64,000 bases of DNA from Sipunculus nudus (GCA_026874595.1 CM049313.1:72720659-72784658); one strand, 5' to 3'; positions 52,190-63,540 are shown, counted from the first letter of the stretch. The notes: generated by a model not told the origin, from the letters alone. A program made the numbers and translations.

Positions 52190-52698
52190 ATTTAATTATA
52201 TAATCAGAGTCAGACTCAATATCATAAGGCCCTGCCATATATTGAGTCTGATAAGCTATACAGTGAGAGTTTCTATAACATAAGCCACAAAAGATGCAAC
52301 AGATCCGTTGCATCTTCTTTGACTGCCTGTTTACTGCCTTAGTACAAGAAGACGCAGGATTACACCATTTCAACACCAATAAGTGTGTTTCATGGTTTCA
52401 ATAGCTACTAAAATTAAACTGGGATCATCATTGTTAAACATTTACCAGCCTTCTTACAAGAGGCATGTCAGCGAGTTTTGAAGGGACAGAGAAGAACAGT
52501 CGAACAGGCGCACTTAATGACCTCACTGACTTGAGTGATTGACAGCTACACTTTTGTTACATTTTAATCCAACTATTATTCTGTGGTGATTTTTCACAAT
52601 ATAAACCTTTGTACATAGCAGAGATCAGCCTAATTGAATTTGACTCTAAGATAAACTCTATCTTGAGTCTGATAACCATAGGGTGCGAGTTCCTAGTA
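52190..52698. repeat. Left arm of an older inverted repeat (host of the Tigger)
   Basis: 'aggccctgccatatattgag' (about 52228-52247) is the reverse complement of 'ctcaatatatggcagagcct' (about 54711-54730), and 'attgaatttgactctaag' here pairs with 'cttagagtctgattcaat' at 54447. Order is kept, so 52190-52698 and 54400-54790 are two arms of one foldback. Confidence 0.55.
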
Positions 52699-52910
52699 CA
52701 GACGTGCCTTGATAATCCGACACCAATTGTGAATGTGATATTTTTGTCGGATTACAAGGCTGTCGGTTTGTTAAATCACGGACGTCAAAGTGTCAAACGG
52801 GGGATGGGGCGGGTAGGCTACTCTCCGAAACAGATGTAACTGGCACTATAATATTTATTATGATCTGGTATCCATGCATCCCTGTAAACAACATAAAATG
52901 CAAGGTGTGT

Positions 52911-53285
52911 CTATCTACGTTTAAAAAAGGAAAACAAGTCCGTCTGGTAGCGAGCTCTCTTTATGCTGTGTTCCTTTACCTTCTGTAACACTCCGTGTAT
53001 AGCGTCAATATCCTCGGCTGAGAAGCCTTCCTGTTCCATGTGACGGAGCCCCGACTCAATGCCAGCTATGGCTTCTTTTGCGGTTACTTGCTCTGGGGGT
53101 TCACTATCCTCATCCGAATTGCTGTCACCTCCATCTGTCGATGTGCAGCTGACCAGTGAGACAATATCAGGCGTTGATAACATGGCCTCCGTTGGTTCTG
53201 CGCTATCCCAGGATACATATTCTTCCGTGGTCACATGATCAGCTAGTGGGAGTGCTCGTATGAGGTCACCAAGTTCAGGATGTCA
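52911..53285 (-). pseudogene. C-terminal part of the Tigger transposase, after the deletion
   Basis: In the same frame as the N-terminal part but after a TGA (53283-53285), the frame continues HPELGDLIRALPLADHVTTE and on to an acidic DGGDSNSDEDSEPPE stretch, a helical IAGIESGLRHMEQEGFSAED segment and the tail RYQTDLFSFFKRR. QTDLFSFF fits the PCNA-interacting PIP-box consensus QxxLxxFF; pogo-family transposases are known to have such C-terminal motifs. Translation from Met 53234 would need internal initiation. Confidence 0.75.
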
Positions 53286-53627
53286 GGATGCTTTCAAGAT
53301 CAGGATGTCGTCGCTTATAGCGATGTTATGGGCAGTAGCATTGGTGAACCACAAGAATAAGGCATCCTCAAACTCGGCGTGTTTCGGCTGTGTTATCCGT
53401 GTCGATTTCTGTTCGGCGCTGGTGACTGTTTCACAGGCTAACCACTTTTCACTCTGCTTGAGGATGTCCGAGATAGTGGAATGTCCAATTCTCACAGAAT
53501 ACGTTTCCTCTGCATACTTGACAAGATTTTCTTGGGAGCATCTAGGGTTGTCTTTCTTATACTGACATAGAGCCTTCTTAACTGCAACTGTGATCTCTGT
53601 ACGTTTTCTTTTCGCTGGTCTCTCCAT
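53283..53627 (-). pseudogene. N-terminal DNA-binding part of a Tigger/CENP-B-like transposase
   Basis: 114 codons from ATG at 53627. Residues about 5-55 (KRKRTEITVAVKKALCQYKK to VRIGHSTISDILK) form the psq/CENP-B N-terminal helix-turn-helix, followed by the start of the second HTH (FEDALFLWFTNATAHNIAIS). The frame stops at TGA 53283-53285 right at the deletion joint, before any DDE catalytic residues. Intact relatives are around 450-600 aa. A product could bind the element ends without cutting. Confidence 0.85.
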
Positions 53628-54399
53628 GATCGCACATGTAGGTGCGTGAGTATTACAGTGAAATTATGTGTAAATATCTGGCAATATCGACAGCAAAAGC
53701 GTGATTAAGTACAGCAGAGAACTGAGTAGTAGCGATCTGACTGTATGAATGATGGTTTCAATATTTGTTCAGTTTATATAAGATACAGTGTGCTCACACG
53801 GAAACAGCTCAGGGGTCAAAACATGTCACTGCGTACTTTAATTTCTTAGACATTAAAGATCTTCAAAGAACTTAACAAAATGTCACTATGTTTATGAGGG
53901 GACAACGGTTGTTACCATCAAAGTGATACAATAATGTAATTAGTGCGGTCAGGTGACAATACCGGGAGGCCAGCGATGTTTGTTTTCCCATCCGTAGTTA
54001 ATTAGCTGGGCTAGGCAGCATCAGCCACGGGGCCGCGCGTGCCACCTGGGCCGACAACTGACATCAAAGGGAATGGGTTTCAGGTCGGATTGTCAAGGCG
54101 CGTCTGTACGTCGGTATGCTTGTTTGTGTCGGGAAAAGTTATGTCGGAGTCGGAATCCAAGGCTGTCGGTTTGTCAAGGCTAATTTCTATGGGATCAATT
54201 GGTGTTTTACTAAAAAACGTCGGATTGCAAGGTTTCCGGATTATTAAAGTCCGGATTGTCAAGGCACGTCTGTATATAAGCCTGGCCCTGGCGTAAAGAT
54301 CTGTCACATGTAAATCAAATGTTAAATACTGCTTAATGGAACGGCGCAGGCCAAAAAAAAGGCACTCAGTATGCATTACATGGTTTCATTCATGATTAA

Positions 54400-54790
54400 T
54401 TTAATAAAATTATATCTGTTTTATTAACAAGATACTGAGTTTTTATCTTAGAGTCTGATTCAATCAGGCCACAGTTATAGTTGGGAGAGTAGTGAACAGT
54501 CATATGAGCACTTGAATATCTCACTTGGAGCCTTTGCTGACTAGAAGGACAGAGAGCCAGAATTTTGTTACATTGTGTATAGCGGACCCACTTTGAAGAG
54601 TGATGCGCTGGCACAGGGTAATAGTAACACCTGTTCACACAGGTTACAAGGGCACTGTGGTGTGCAGTCTGAGGTTTATATTGTAAAATCTCACAGGATG
54701 GCTATTGGACTCAATATATGGCAGAGCCTAATAATATTGAGTCCCCTATTAAAGCACAGATCTGCTGCACTTAATCAGAGAAGTTAATAT
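54400..54790. repeat. Right arm of the older inverted repeat
   Basis: Pairs with 52190-52698 in reverse order (see that entry). The arm contains 'ggactcaatatatggcagag' and 'atcttagagtctgattcaat'. Confidence 0.55.
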
Positions 54791-54799
54791 TACTGCTTT

Positions 54800-55225
54800 C
54801 AAAAGCTTGATTATACCATTTAAGAATTAAGACTGGTATCAATATGTGTTTGTGGTTTCAATAACAATTGACAGTAACCTTAAATACTGATAACACTCTT
54901 CTGGCCTTTTAACCAAAGAAATCTCAACCTGAAATTTGTTTCAATGTGGACAGGAAAGAGAACTTGTACAATTTTTCAGGTAACAGGTAACACAAATAAA
55001 AGCTTTCCTGGCACTGTTAATAACAGAACAAAATGAAATTAAAATTTGTTTAAATGCATTAAAGTTAAAAGTATTCATTATGCATATTTTTTTTGTATTC
55101 AAATCTGATTGCAAATATATTTGATAGTTTATAAAAGTATTTGAATATGAATACTCAAGGTTATGTATTTGAAGATGGACACTGTTTAAGAAAACCCAAT
55201 GTCTGGTTCTTGGGACTCTCAGTGT
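54800..55225. other. Gene-free stretch
   Basis: AT-rich, nothing recognised. Confidence 0.5.
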
Positions 55226-55625
55226 GTTTAAGGGGCCCAATCACCTATCTGACCTTTATAAACCAAAGATAATCCCTATATTAATGTGTTTATATGTAGG
55301 GGCCCACCAAAATAATCAAAACAAATTCAACAAGGGCATCTGGCGGCAAGTCGGACAAGCAAGAGCTTTGCAAATGGTGTTTCACAACAAGTGACCTTCC
55401 TGCCTCTGCATATATGCAACCTACTACCTTAATTACATATTTTTCCTGTTTATCAACAAAGCAGTATTTACAAACACATTGGTTAACAGGTTAATACATC
55501 CTCCACAGAGGCATTATAAGAACTTTTCATAACCAGATTTGCCCTTAGATCATATTTACAAAGAGGGAGCCAGAAATCACATAAATTCTTTCCAGTAGGT
55601 AGGCCAATGAGCACCTTTAACAAAG
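55226..55625 (+). repeat. Dispersed repeat copy B (partner at 41130)
   Basis: Same block order as 41130-41585 (see that entry). Lacks the long open frames of copy A, arguing against coding function. Confidence 0.75.
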
Positions 55626-55639
55626 GGAATGCTTTCCAG

Positions 55640-58229
55640 CTTTATCAGTAGAGTATTTTTATTCTGAACTAAGTGTATTGATATGAGACCAATTTATAAT
55701 TTGAACAACAGGCAAGAATTTTATTATTTTTACTCTTCTTGGGACTTTTTTATGCGTTGACTTGCACAGTAAAAGTAGGGTTTGCATTTGACCTGGCTGA
55801 AACCTATCTTACCCAGTCCAGTGAATACAACTTGGCTTAAAAGTATTTTACCAAGGTTTTACCCTTGTTTCACCCTGGGTTTTGCCCAGTTTATTACCCA
55901 AGCTTTTTACCCTGTTCATTTTATTAAGAGTAAAGCTTAGTTTCTAATTGGTCAGCAGTAATTTTATAAATATTGGTAGCAAGCAGGACACCGAGACTGA
56001 TCACATCTACCTTGTCTAGTATTATAGTCTTGAAAAAACAATGTCAGTCTTATCCAACATATCCCACTTTCTTCTAAGGTAAGATTCCATATGCACAGAA
56101 TGTGGACTCATCATGCGAATAAAATGGATATTGACTGAATGAATAAGGGGAGATTCCGTATCTGCACATCTCACACGCAGAATGCATATCTGGCTTTAAT
56201 GAACCAACCTGGCCTGTTCATTTATTATCTTTTTACCAAGCTTGCTTAGCTGCCTTGGTACAGGTTGAACACTTAATTTACACACTTGTGGCTCTGGACT
56301 CCATACACAGCCTTGTGCCATGCTTCCAGGAATCCTGTCCAAGTTAAATACTAAATCTAGCTGTGCCAAAGTCACCAGCCCTGCAATGCATGCATTTGTA
56401 AAAGAAAACATTCCAATTTCATTACAGAGAAGGTGAGATGTGAGAGGTGCTCAAACTTATAAATTTCCAAACAATGCAATCAAATTATAGTATTGATAAA
56501 AAAAGATTTGCACATTATGTTTGGTCTCTTTGAGCCCAAAGGGGGCAACATTAGAAGATACTTACAACAGAGTCACCGAAAGCTTATCAAGTGCCACCCT
56601 AAGCAGGAAACTAGATCTCTCTAGCCTTGTAACTGATTGAGTAATAAAGTTCTTAATTTTATATGAGCATTTGCTTGAAAATTGCTTAAATCCTCATTAA
56701 CATTGATTCCTGATTAGAAAACTAGACTCAAAGCCTAATGTAAAAGTGACTGAATTACAAAAATAAACATTTGAACATGGGGTGGCTCTTCTGATAACAC
56801 TGCACCATGTACAATAAATTGTAACATTGATTCCATCAGAATATGGGGGGTTGTTACATATAACATCACTGCACAAATTATTTCAGCCACCCTGGCTCTT
56901 TGTCCTTTTCAGCTTGATAAAGCGGATTCAAGCGCATTTGAACTGGGATATACTGGTATGTGACAATGACCGCTGGCAATATTCCACCAAATGTATTGGT
57001 AGTCGAGGAGGAGGAAATAATATTTATTACCATTTATGATTATCTGTGAAGCATTGGTTTGAGGCGCACTAAAAAATGAAAGAAAGGGGTGTTATTTAGC
57101 ATGTCAGTGGTGATAGCCCATATCTGAGTGGTAGCATTATCAAGATTTATAGAGGAATTAAATATTTTATTGACACTTACACAAAAAAAAGAAGTTCACA
57201 CAACAGTATACTCTGGTCAATTTGACATATACATTCACACATTATATAAAGGGAAAAGACGTGGCATCAAACATGGAAACTACTCTGGTACCGGGGCCTC
57301 TGAACAAAACCCAGCGTCAATTTAAGGCTAGCGTTTCTTTTTCTTAACCATTGTTTCGACCTGGCTACTAAATAAGGACTACGACTATTTAGGCCTCAGT
57401 GTGTGATAAGGAAAGACAGTATATATTGGAAAATCTGTTATTTTGGTTTATGCCAAACCTTATGAGACTTTCAGTTGTATCACTTAAAGATTGTCAAATG
57501 GTACCCATTGAAGAAAACTGGACTTCTATAGCATTTAAAAAGTACCCAGATAGTAAAGCAAGGCTTGTCATTTTGTGTTTTTTTTTTTAAGAATATGTAA
57601 CCTACCCTTCAATATACAGCACCAAAATTTGTATTTCACACTTTAAGAACTGCAGTGCCTGTCTGGTAAACAGTAGGGTTCTTTCATGGCCCATGAATGA
57701 TGTAACAACCAACAGTGAAGACCATTTCCTGTAGGCATCTAAATCGACAAATGGACAAAAAGACAGACACTGTCAAACAGACCAACATACACATGTATCA
57801 ATCTAAAAACAGCTCACTGTGTGTATGAAAGCTTCATTATTGAGTGTTTTCAGGTAGATTGAGCATTTTTACCTTACAAGCATTTTACCTGATATAAGCA
57901 CATTGTTTTAAATGCTTTCATCAATTGTAAAAACATTTATTGTGATTGTACCAAATCCCATATTAATTTAACTCTCATTTTTTGTGAAATACATTTTGTA
58001 ACTATATGCATTTAATCAATCCTTTTTTGTCCTTTATTGATTTTTGTAATGGAATTTAACATTTTTGTAAAAACTAGATGTTGTTTGCTATTGTAGGAGT
58101 ACATTGAATGGCTAATGTTGAGCCCTGAATGTGTGAATATATCAGATTAAGTGAAACCAATCCACCTGATGGATATGAGTTGTATTTTATGTTAATAATG
58201 CAGTAAAGTATCTGCTGACTTTGTTTCAG
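55640..58229. other. Region before the first visible NEDD4 C2 exon
   Basis: Probably upstream intron or promoter DNA of the ligase gene. At 56041 an ATG frame MSVLSNISHFLL is followed by AG|GTAAGA, a good donor, but its phase does not join 58230 in the coding frame, so it is at best a 5' UTR exon. Otherwise nothing supported. Confidence 0.4.
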
Positions 58230-58324
58230 TATATGTCAAATGATGCTCCAGGGACCACACGACTCCTGCGCATCCGCGTTCTCGCGGGGGTTAACTTAGC
58301 CAAAAAGGATATATTCGGAGCAAG
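58230..58324 (+). CDS. NEDD4-family E3 ubiquitin ligase, C2-domain exon (first visible)
   Basis: Acceptor TTTGTTTCAG, donor AAG|GTAAGG. Encodes YMSNDAPGTTRLLRIRVLAG followed by VNLAKKDIFGA and the first two bases of a Ser. LRIRVLAGxNLAKKDIFGAS is the characteristic first strand and loop of the NEDD4/NEDD4L/Nedd4 C2 domain, which binds calcium and membrane lipids and targets this HECT ligase to membranes. The Met at codon 2 could be a start if the preceding exon is untranslated; otherwise the N-terminus lies upstream. WW and HECT domains are outside the window. Confidence 0.85.
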
Positions 58325-59132
58325 GTAAGGATATCATGAACCTGTTCATTGTTTCCTTTCAACCAGCCTTGTCATTTTCATCAGCCTTGTCATTTTCATT
58401 CTCTCTCTCTCTCTCACATGCACACACATGGTGTGCAGGGACACTCAAATTTTATCTGTTGTTCATTTCTGAATTATTCTTCCAGTAAAACTATAAGTCC
58501 TATTGTTAACAAATGTTAAGTGTTATCTTATTAGTTCTCTATAATTATCTTATTATCTCTATAGCCTCTTAATTTTCACTGACACAGATCTTTGTTTTCA
58601 TATATACTATAGAAATTATAATAAGTTATGTACATAATATTGTCATTGTGTTACATTTTGAAGAATTAATTATAAGTATATAACTAAAAAATATTAGAAA
58701 TTTGTTGGAAAATAGAAAGACAAAATATTGTGAATCTTTGGTGATTGTTCTTAATTATCAACTCTGAAGTATTTGATAAAACTTTTGATGCTCAATTTCC
58801 ACAGGACATATACCCTGTATTCTGGATTAAGGATCCCTGATTGTTCATAAAATTTAGCTAGCTATATTTGACCAACTACATTAATTATTTGATCATTCAC
58901 CCCTGAGACTAGAGTGACTGGACAGGTCATTGCATATTATTCAATCATGCATTGGAAGACCATGTGTTTGCATATTATTTTATTGGTCTATTTTTGTTTT
59001 TCTTTTACAAATGAAATTGCAACTTTACTTGGATTTCATTTTTAAAATCATAGCCAGTAAGTTCACATTTAAGTTAATTACATAAACATCAGGACTTGGT
59101 GCCCTTAAATAATTTTGTTGTGACCTTGACAG
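58325..59132 (+). other. NEDD4-family C2 intron
   Basis: GTAAGG...CTTGACAG, 808 nt, phase 2. Has a (TC)n(AC)n microsatellite at 58399-58428 and a 19-bp tandem duplication ('cagccttgtcattttcat') just before it. Confidence 0.8.
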
Positions 59133-59217
59133 TGACCCTTATGTAAGAATACTACTGTACCGGGGTGACCGTGACACTGGCCTGATCGATGCTTCTCAAA
59201 CCAGAACCATAAAAAAG
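59133..59217 (+). CDS. NEDD4-family E3 ubiquitin ligase, second C2-domain exon
   Basis: Acceptor GACCTTGACAG, donor AAG|GTAAGC, ending in phase 0. Completes Ser and encodes DPYVRILLYRGDRDTGLIDA followed by SQTRTIKK. DPYV with the preceding KKD gives calcium-binding loop 1 aspartates, and QTRTIKK is followed in the family by an LNPxWNE exon, which I do not find before 64000. The next intron is thus over 4.7 kb or the exon is missed. Confidence 0.88.
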
Positions 59218-60820
59218 GTAAGCTGTTCTTTATTTTTTGGAAAGAAACAAATCAGATGTGCTTAAGTGATGGTTTATTTAATTCCAGTTTCCCTTTTACA
59301 TGCAGCATTGAATAACTGTGTGGTGTATCCTTAATGTTTAAAAAAAAAAGAATACAATTTTTGGTGGAGGTAAATTGGTTTCTGCAGGCTTAATGGGGAG
59401 ACTGTACCCAACAGTGGTGTTAAACTCACAAACGAGTGTGCCTTTTAGAGGTTCCTCAGTGTTATGACCCAGTAGTGGGGATGACACAAACCTAAGGCCT
59501 TCAGGAGTGATACACCGAGCCTTGGTGACACCAGGATAACGAGTATAAGCCCCCTGAAACATAGTCCAAAACCAGAATGGAAATCTGCAGATGTACTGGT
59601 ACATAGCAAAGCAAGTATTAAAAATATGGAGGCGGTTACCTCCACAAAAAAATTTTTTTAAAACTTTTGTGCTGTTGAATCTTCTAACTTTTTCTTAGAA
59701 TTTTAATTAATTTTTTAACTCTTCTAGTGCCAGTGACACGGATACCCGGCTTAATGTGGCTGCTGTTCTTTTTATACCGCAACTAGGGTCTAAAACTAGT
59801 AAAAGTACCTTGATGCATGTTACACAAGAATATAAAAAATGAAAATATATCATGCCCTTGGCAATATGTCAGGCCAATAATGAAGTATAGTGAAAACCTG
59901 TGTAATAAATCACTTTTGGGACGAGCTAAATATGGTCATAATTCACAGGTTGTCTTATTACAGGTCAGTTATAATATAACCAATGTATGTGGTTTTATTC
60001 ACTCAGAGATGGTCTCAATAGACAGGTGGTGTTATTAGAAGGTTCTCTTTCAAACAAATTCCAATTTACTGTGATATATATTTAATTTTTTTCTTTTTGA
60101 ATATCATTTGAAACCAGTGATATATCATGGTATATAGCTTACGGATATCTACTAACTCCAAAGGACTTAGCTAGGATCATTAGAGAAATGTCAATAATAT
60201 GTTTTACATAAACAACTGTAACTGTAACTAAGAACTTTCTGTTATGCAATCGTAACCCAGAATAATGGGAAATTCCACTGTCTCAGTTTGATTTCTCTAA
60301 AGTAGGTAGTTTTCTCTAAGTTGATTTCACTTGTCACTTCATTCTTATTTGCAAGCTCAATGTTTAGAGGTAGCTTGCATTGCTGTTTTTATTGACAATT
60401 ATTTGGCAAAAACAATCAAATACCGCTTCACGGTAAACCATTCTTTCAGTGCCTTTTGATATACCACAAATACATTATAGGTGCAGTGATTAAAATTATT
60501 GAGAGCCAACAGGTCAGGTACTATAGGGTTAAAACCAGCAGTGATTTAGTCAAGTCCACAACATCTGAGTCCTTGAGTTTTGAGTCCAAGTCCACCTTCT
60601 TTGAGTCCAAGTCACTTGGAAGTGGAGTACAAGGCCAAGTCTGAGTCAAATACACATCTCCTTCTTGAGGGAAATTTTAAATGGATGTTTTGGATATTTG
60701 TGCATATTTTTAAGTCATTTTATGTACATGCTTTTTACTTTAATGTTGAATTACTCATACAATAATATTGTATGCCTAATATGATTGCCTAATATTCTGT
60801 TGGTAGTTTGTGTGTTGTTA
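59218..60820 (+). other. NEDD4-family intron sequence with a possible small MITE
   Basis: Presumed intron. GTGGAGGTAA at about 59363 is inverted as TTACCTCCAC at about 59633, enclosing about 280 bp, a possible MITE without confirmed duplication. A 'ttgagtccaagtcc' motif repeats at 60565-60650. Otherwise nothing. Confidence 0.4.
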
Positions 60821-60822
60821 CT

Positions 60823-61245
60823 GGGTGACATAAAAGCAGACCGAACTGTCTCATTAGTGAAGCATGCTTTGCTATTGAAATGATTGGTACGCCGGACTTG
60901 TACGCCACCAACCTGGGTTTGAATCTCGGATCGGCCCAGGATTTTTCCCTCATTTATTTGCCTTCATAACAAAATGGGGGCTTGTCTAACATGACATTTA
61001 ACTTTGTGGCCCAGGGAATAAGCTCAACAAGGTGTGACTCCTGGGATAATTAGTCTTGTTCTGAAAGCAGAACGCTCTTAAGAGGGGGTGTGTCACAGGG
61101 TGACATAAAAGCGGACCGAACTGTCTCGCTAGTGAAGCTAGTGAAGCATGCTTTTCTAGCGAAGCGGTTGGTACGCTGGACTTGTGCGCCACTCCGGGAT
61201 CGGCCCAGGATTTTCCCCTCAACAATTTCTCTTCGTAACAGTGTG
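60823..61245 (+). repeat. Two tandem tRNA-like SINE units, 275 bp apart
   Basis: Both units start GGGTGACATAAAAGC (60823, 61098) and contain an A-box-like TAGCGAAGCGGTTGGTACGC (or 'ttgaaatgattggtacgc') and a B-box-like GGGTTTGAATC (unit 1), followed by GGATCGGCCCAGGATTTT. These match RNA polymerase III tRNA promoter boxes at usual spacing, but the arms do not fold into a complete tRNA with a paired acceptor stem. Best read as a tRNA-derived SINE or tRNA pseudogene that has been duplicated. Confidence 0.6.
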
Positions 61246-61249
61246 TATA

Positions 61250-62075
61250 TAAGTCTTTATAGTATGTGATAGAGATTTTCTCTGCTGGACTTGAGATGAA
61301 CCTTGTCTGATTTGATGAGTCCTGAGTAAAAGTCCAGTTTTAGAACCCCAAAGTCCAAGTCCCTAAAACTGTGAAACTTGAGTTCAGACTGTAGTCCTAT
61401 ATCACTTTAAACCAGTGTTTGCTGGACCGGGGTGACACCTTGAATACATGCAATATGAAAAAATTCTTACAGTAAGGCAGCAGACTGGCCTATCCTGCAA
61501 GGTACCAACATATAAGTTTTGTAGGTAAAGCAGTTAAAGATGCATTAAAAAATTGAGGTGGTTACCTACACAAAAACAATCACATTTTATGTTGAGGTGA
61601 CACTGTGTGGTATGATGTGGCAAGTAGAAGCTGCCTTCCATGTTGTCCCTGTTACATTTACTGCATTGGTTTAAGGGCTGGTGGGATTGGGAAATCCCCT
61701 TCTTCATTCTCACAACATGTATGCCAGATATAAAAGACACAGTGATGTGTGTTTAATTGAGGTCTACGTATAGACAGCATTGCAAGTTTGTCAGAATAAA
61801 ATACAGGTAAAAAATTGTATTCGGGGGTGTTATATATATATGGTCTACATTATGTGCTCCTGTACTCCTTTACTCCTTTAACGATTTCCTTTTTTTGTGT
61901 TGGTGTGTCTTTGTATATTTTATCATCATAAAGTTGCTAAGAAATCAATTTTCAAAATGGTCCAGTTTTGGAGGAAGGCTCAGCCAACTATATATTATAT
62001 ATTATCAGTAGTTGAACTGGTATCATATAACTTTATATCATCATACTTAAAGCCAGCTGTTCTCCTACCATTCTG
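61250..62075. other. Presumed NEDD4-family intron, nothing recognised
   Basis: No exon or element boundary. The open frame at 61534-61740 (minus) has no family resemblance. Confidence 0.4.
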
Positions 62076-62079
62076 TAGA

Positions 62080-62350
62080 ATTTATGTGATATCTGGTTAA
62101 ACCTGTATACATATATTAATGAACTGTGAGTAAGAAAAGTTCTTATAACACCTCTGTGAAAAATATATGAGCTGCTTTATCTACAAGTATGTAACCTAAC
62201 ATGGATTGTTGTATGAGTGCAGAACTTTGAGGTTCACTGGTTTGAAAAAAGCCCTTTGCAAATCACTAGTTCCTTTGCCTGGTGATAAGGAGTCCCTTTT
62301 GAAAGTTTTTTTTATTATTTTGGCAGGCCCTCACATGTTATAAACACATG
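62080..62350 (-). repeat. Partial third copy of the 41130/55226 repeat, reversed
   Basis: On the minus strand 'gggcctgccaaaataat', 'gatttgcaaagggc', 'ggttacatacttgtagat', 'cacagaggtgttataagaac' and 'attaatatatgtataca' follow the order of the other two copies. Strongly decayed. Confidence 0.5.
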
Positions 62351-62810
62351 GATGTAAACAAAACAAACAGCCTGTTTGTGGTGGGATCAGGGTTTTCAGG
62401 CCTATTTTATATAAGGGTCAAGGGCTCATCTTTAGTTAATAGAAGTTAGATAAAAAATAGGCCCCTGTAAAACTCAAGGTATTTATGTCCTTGTTTCTTA
62501 ATCACTGCTTTGTTCTAAATTTGAGTATTGAACAATATTGAGCATAGTATAAAGAATACTTCAGCATGCATACAAAGAGGAATGCATGAAGATGTAGATT
62601 ACGATCTGGCCGTGATTAAAACTGAGCCTACACCAGTTTTTTGTTGGAATTGTGCCAAACCAGACCAGACCGCAATCTCGGCCTCGAGGTAAACATGTAA
62701 TTAAGACTTTTTATTCACTCTGTTCACTTCAAGTGAAACATACAGTTCAAACCAGGATAATAATTGGTATGGCACAATGTACCTGCTGTTGCTATATATA
62801 TATATGTCAC

Positions 62811-63155
62811 AGGACAAACTCCGATCCAGTAGAATTGTCGATCCTACTAGGACAAAGTCCAATCTGACTTTCTACTAGGAGAAACTCAGATCAGACTTTC
62901 TACTAGTAGGAAAAGCGATTCTACTAGGACAAACCTCGATCATAGCCTCTACTAGGACAAACTCTGATTAACCAAAGACCACAACATAATTAGACTTTCT
63001 ACTAGTAAGATCAGTGATTCTACTAGGACAAACTCTGATCATAGCCTCTACTAGGACAAACTCTGATTAACCAAAGACCACAACATAATTAGACTTTCTA
63101 CTAGTAGGATCAGTGATTCTATTAGGACAAACTCAGATCATGGTCTCTACTAGTA
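62811..63155. repeat. CTACTAGGACAAA minisatellite
   Basis: CTACTAGGACAAACTC and the palindromic CTACTAGTAG recur every 20-35 bp; a 99-bp higher-order unit ('catagcctctactaggacaa' to 'ggacaaactctgatc') is repeated at 62941 and 63040, nearly identically. Confidence 0.85.
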
Positions 63156-63540
63156 GTCAGGAGGCAGAACCCCAAAAAATAATTTTTGCTAAATTTTCTG
63201 AGTAGAATTTGGAAACAGGTATAATTTACTAATTTAAGACTTGGAGAAAAGAAAAAAGCTGTTTCCATCCTGGCATTTGGATGTATGGCAGCCATCTTGG
63301 ATTTCAAAATGGCTGCCATACTAAACCTAATTTGCCAATATCTCAGCACTTAAACAAGCTAGAACCATGGGATAAAATTCCAAATAACCATTTTTGGGGT
63401 CAAGGAATTTAAATTTGACAATTTCAAAATGATACCATGGCAGCCATCTTGGTTTTCAAAAACACAAAAAACACCTATTTTCCTGAAAATATAGCTCCGG
63501 GGGTGCTGAAATAGTGGTTTAGGGGTAATCGGAAATCCTT
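63156..63540. other. Short inverted and direct ATGGCAGCCATCTTGG motifs
   Basis: TGGCAGCCATCTTGG appears at about 63286 and 63439, with its complement-like AAATGGCTGCCAT at 63308, forming a small hairpin. Otherwise nothing. Confidence 0.55.

Larger units (their letters stand above)
52699..54272 (-). mobile_element. Tigger/pogo-type transposon, internally deleted (1574 bp)
   Basis: Terminal inverted repeats are CAGACGTGCCTTGATAATCC at 52699 and the complement of GGATTGTCAAGGCACGTCTG ending at 54272, flanked by TA (52697-52698, 54273-54274), the Tc1/mariner/pogo duplication. It codes on the minus strand for the two ends of a CENP-B-like transposase but lacks the catalytic centre. Extra copies of the terminal motif (for example 54084-54107) lie inside the right end. 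It is inserted in an older inverted repeat. Non-autonomous. Confidence 0.9.

Noticed and set aside
54080-54376. 98-codon minus-strand frame at the Tigger right end
   Set aside because: It crosses the transposon end and target site, and consists of subterminal repeats; not coding.
56041-56079. Candidate NEDD4 first coding exon MSVLSNISHFLL with a GTAAGA donor
   Set aside because: Its phase does not join the C2 exon at 58230 in frame; could only be untranslated, and I have no other support.
61120-61215. A functional tRNA gene
   Set aside because: A- and B-box-like motifs are present, but no paired acceptor stem or full cloverleaf; the same unit occurs twice as a repeat.
61420-61450. 'ctggaccggggtgacacc' resembling the second C2 exon
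   Set aside because: Only a short similarity to 'ctgtaccggggtgaccg'; no splice sites or continued reading frame.
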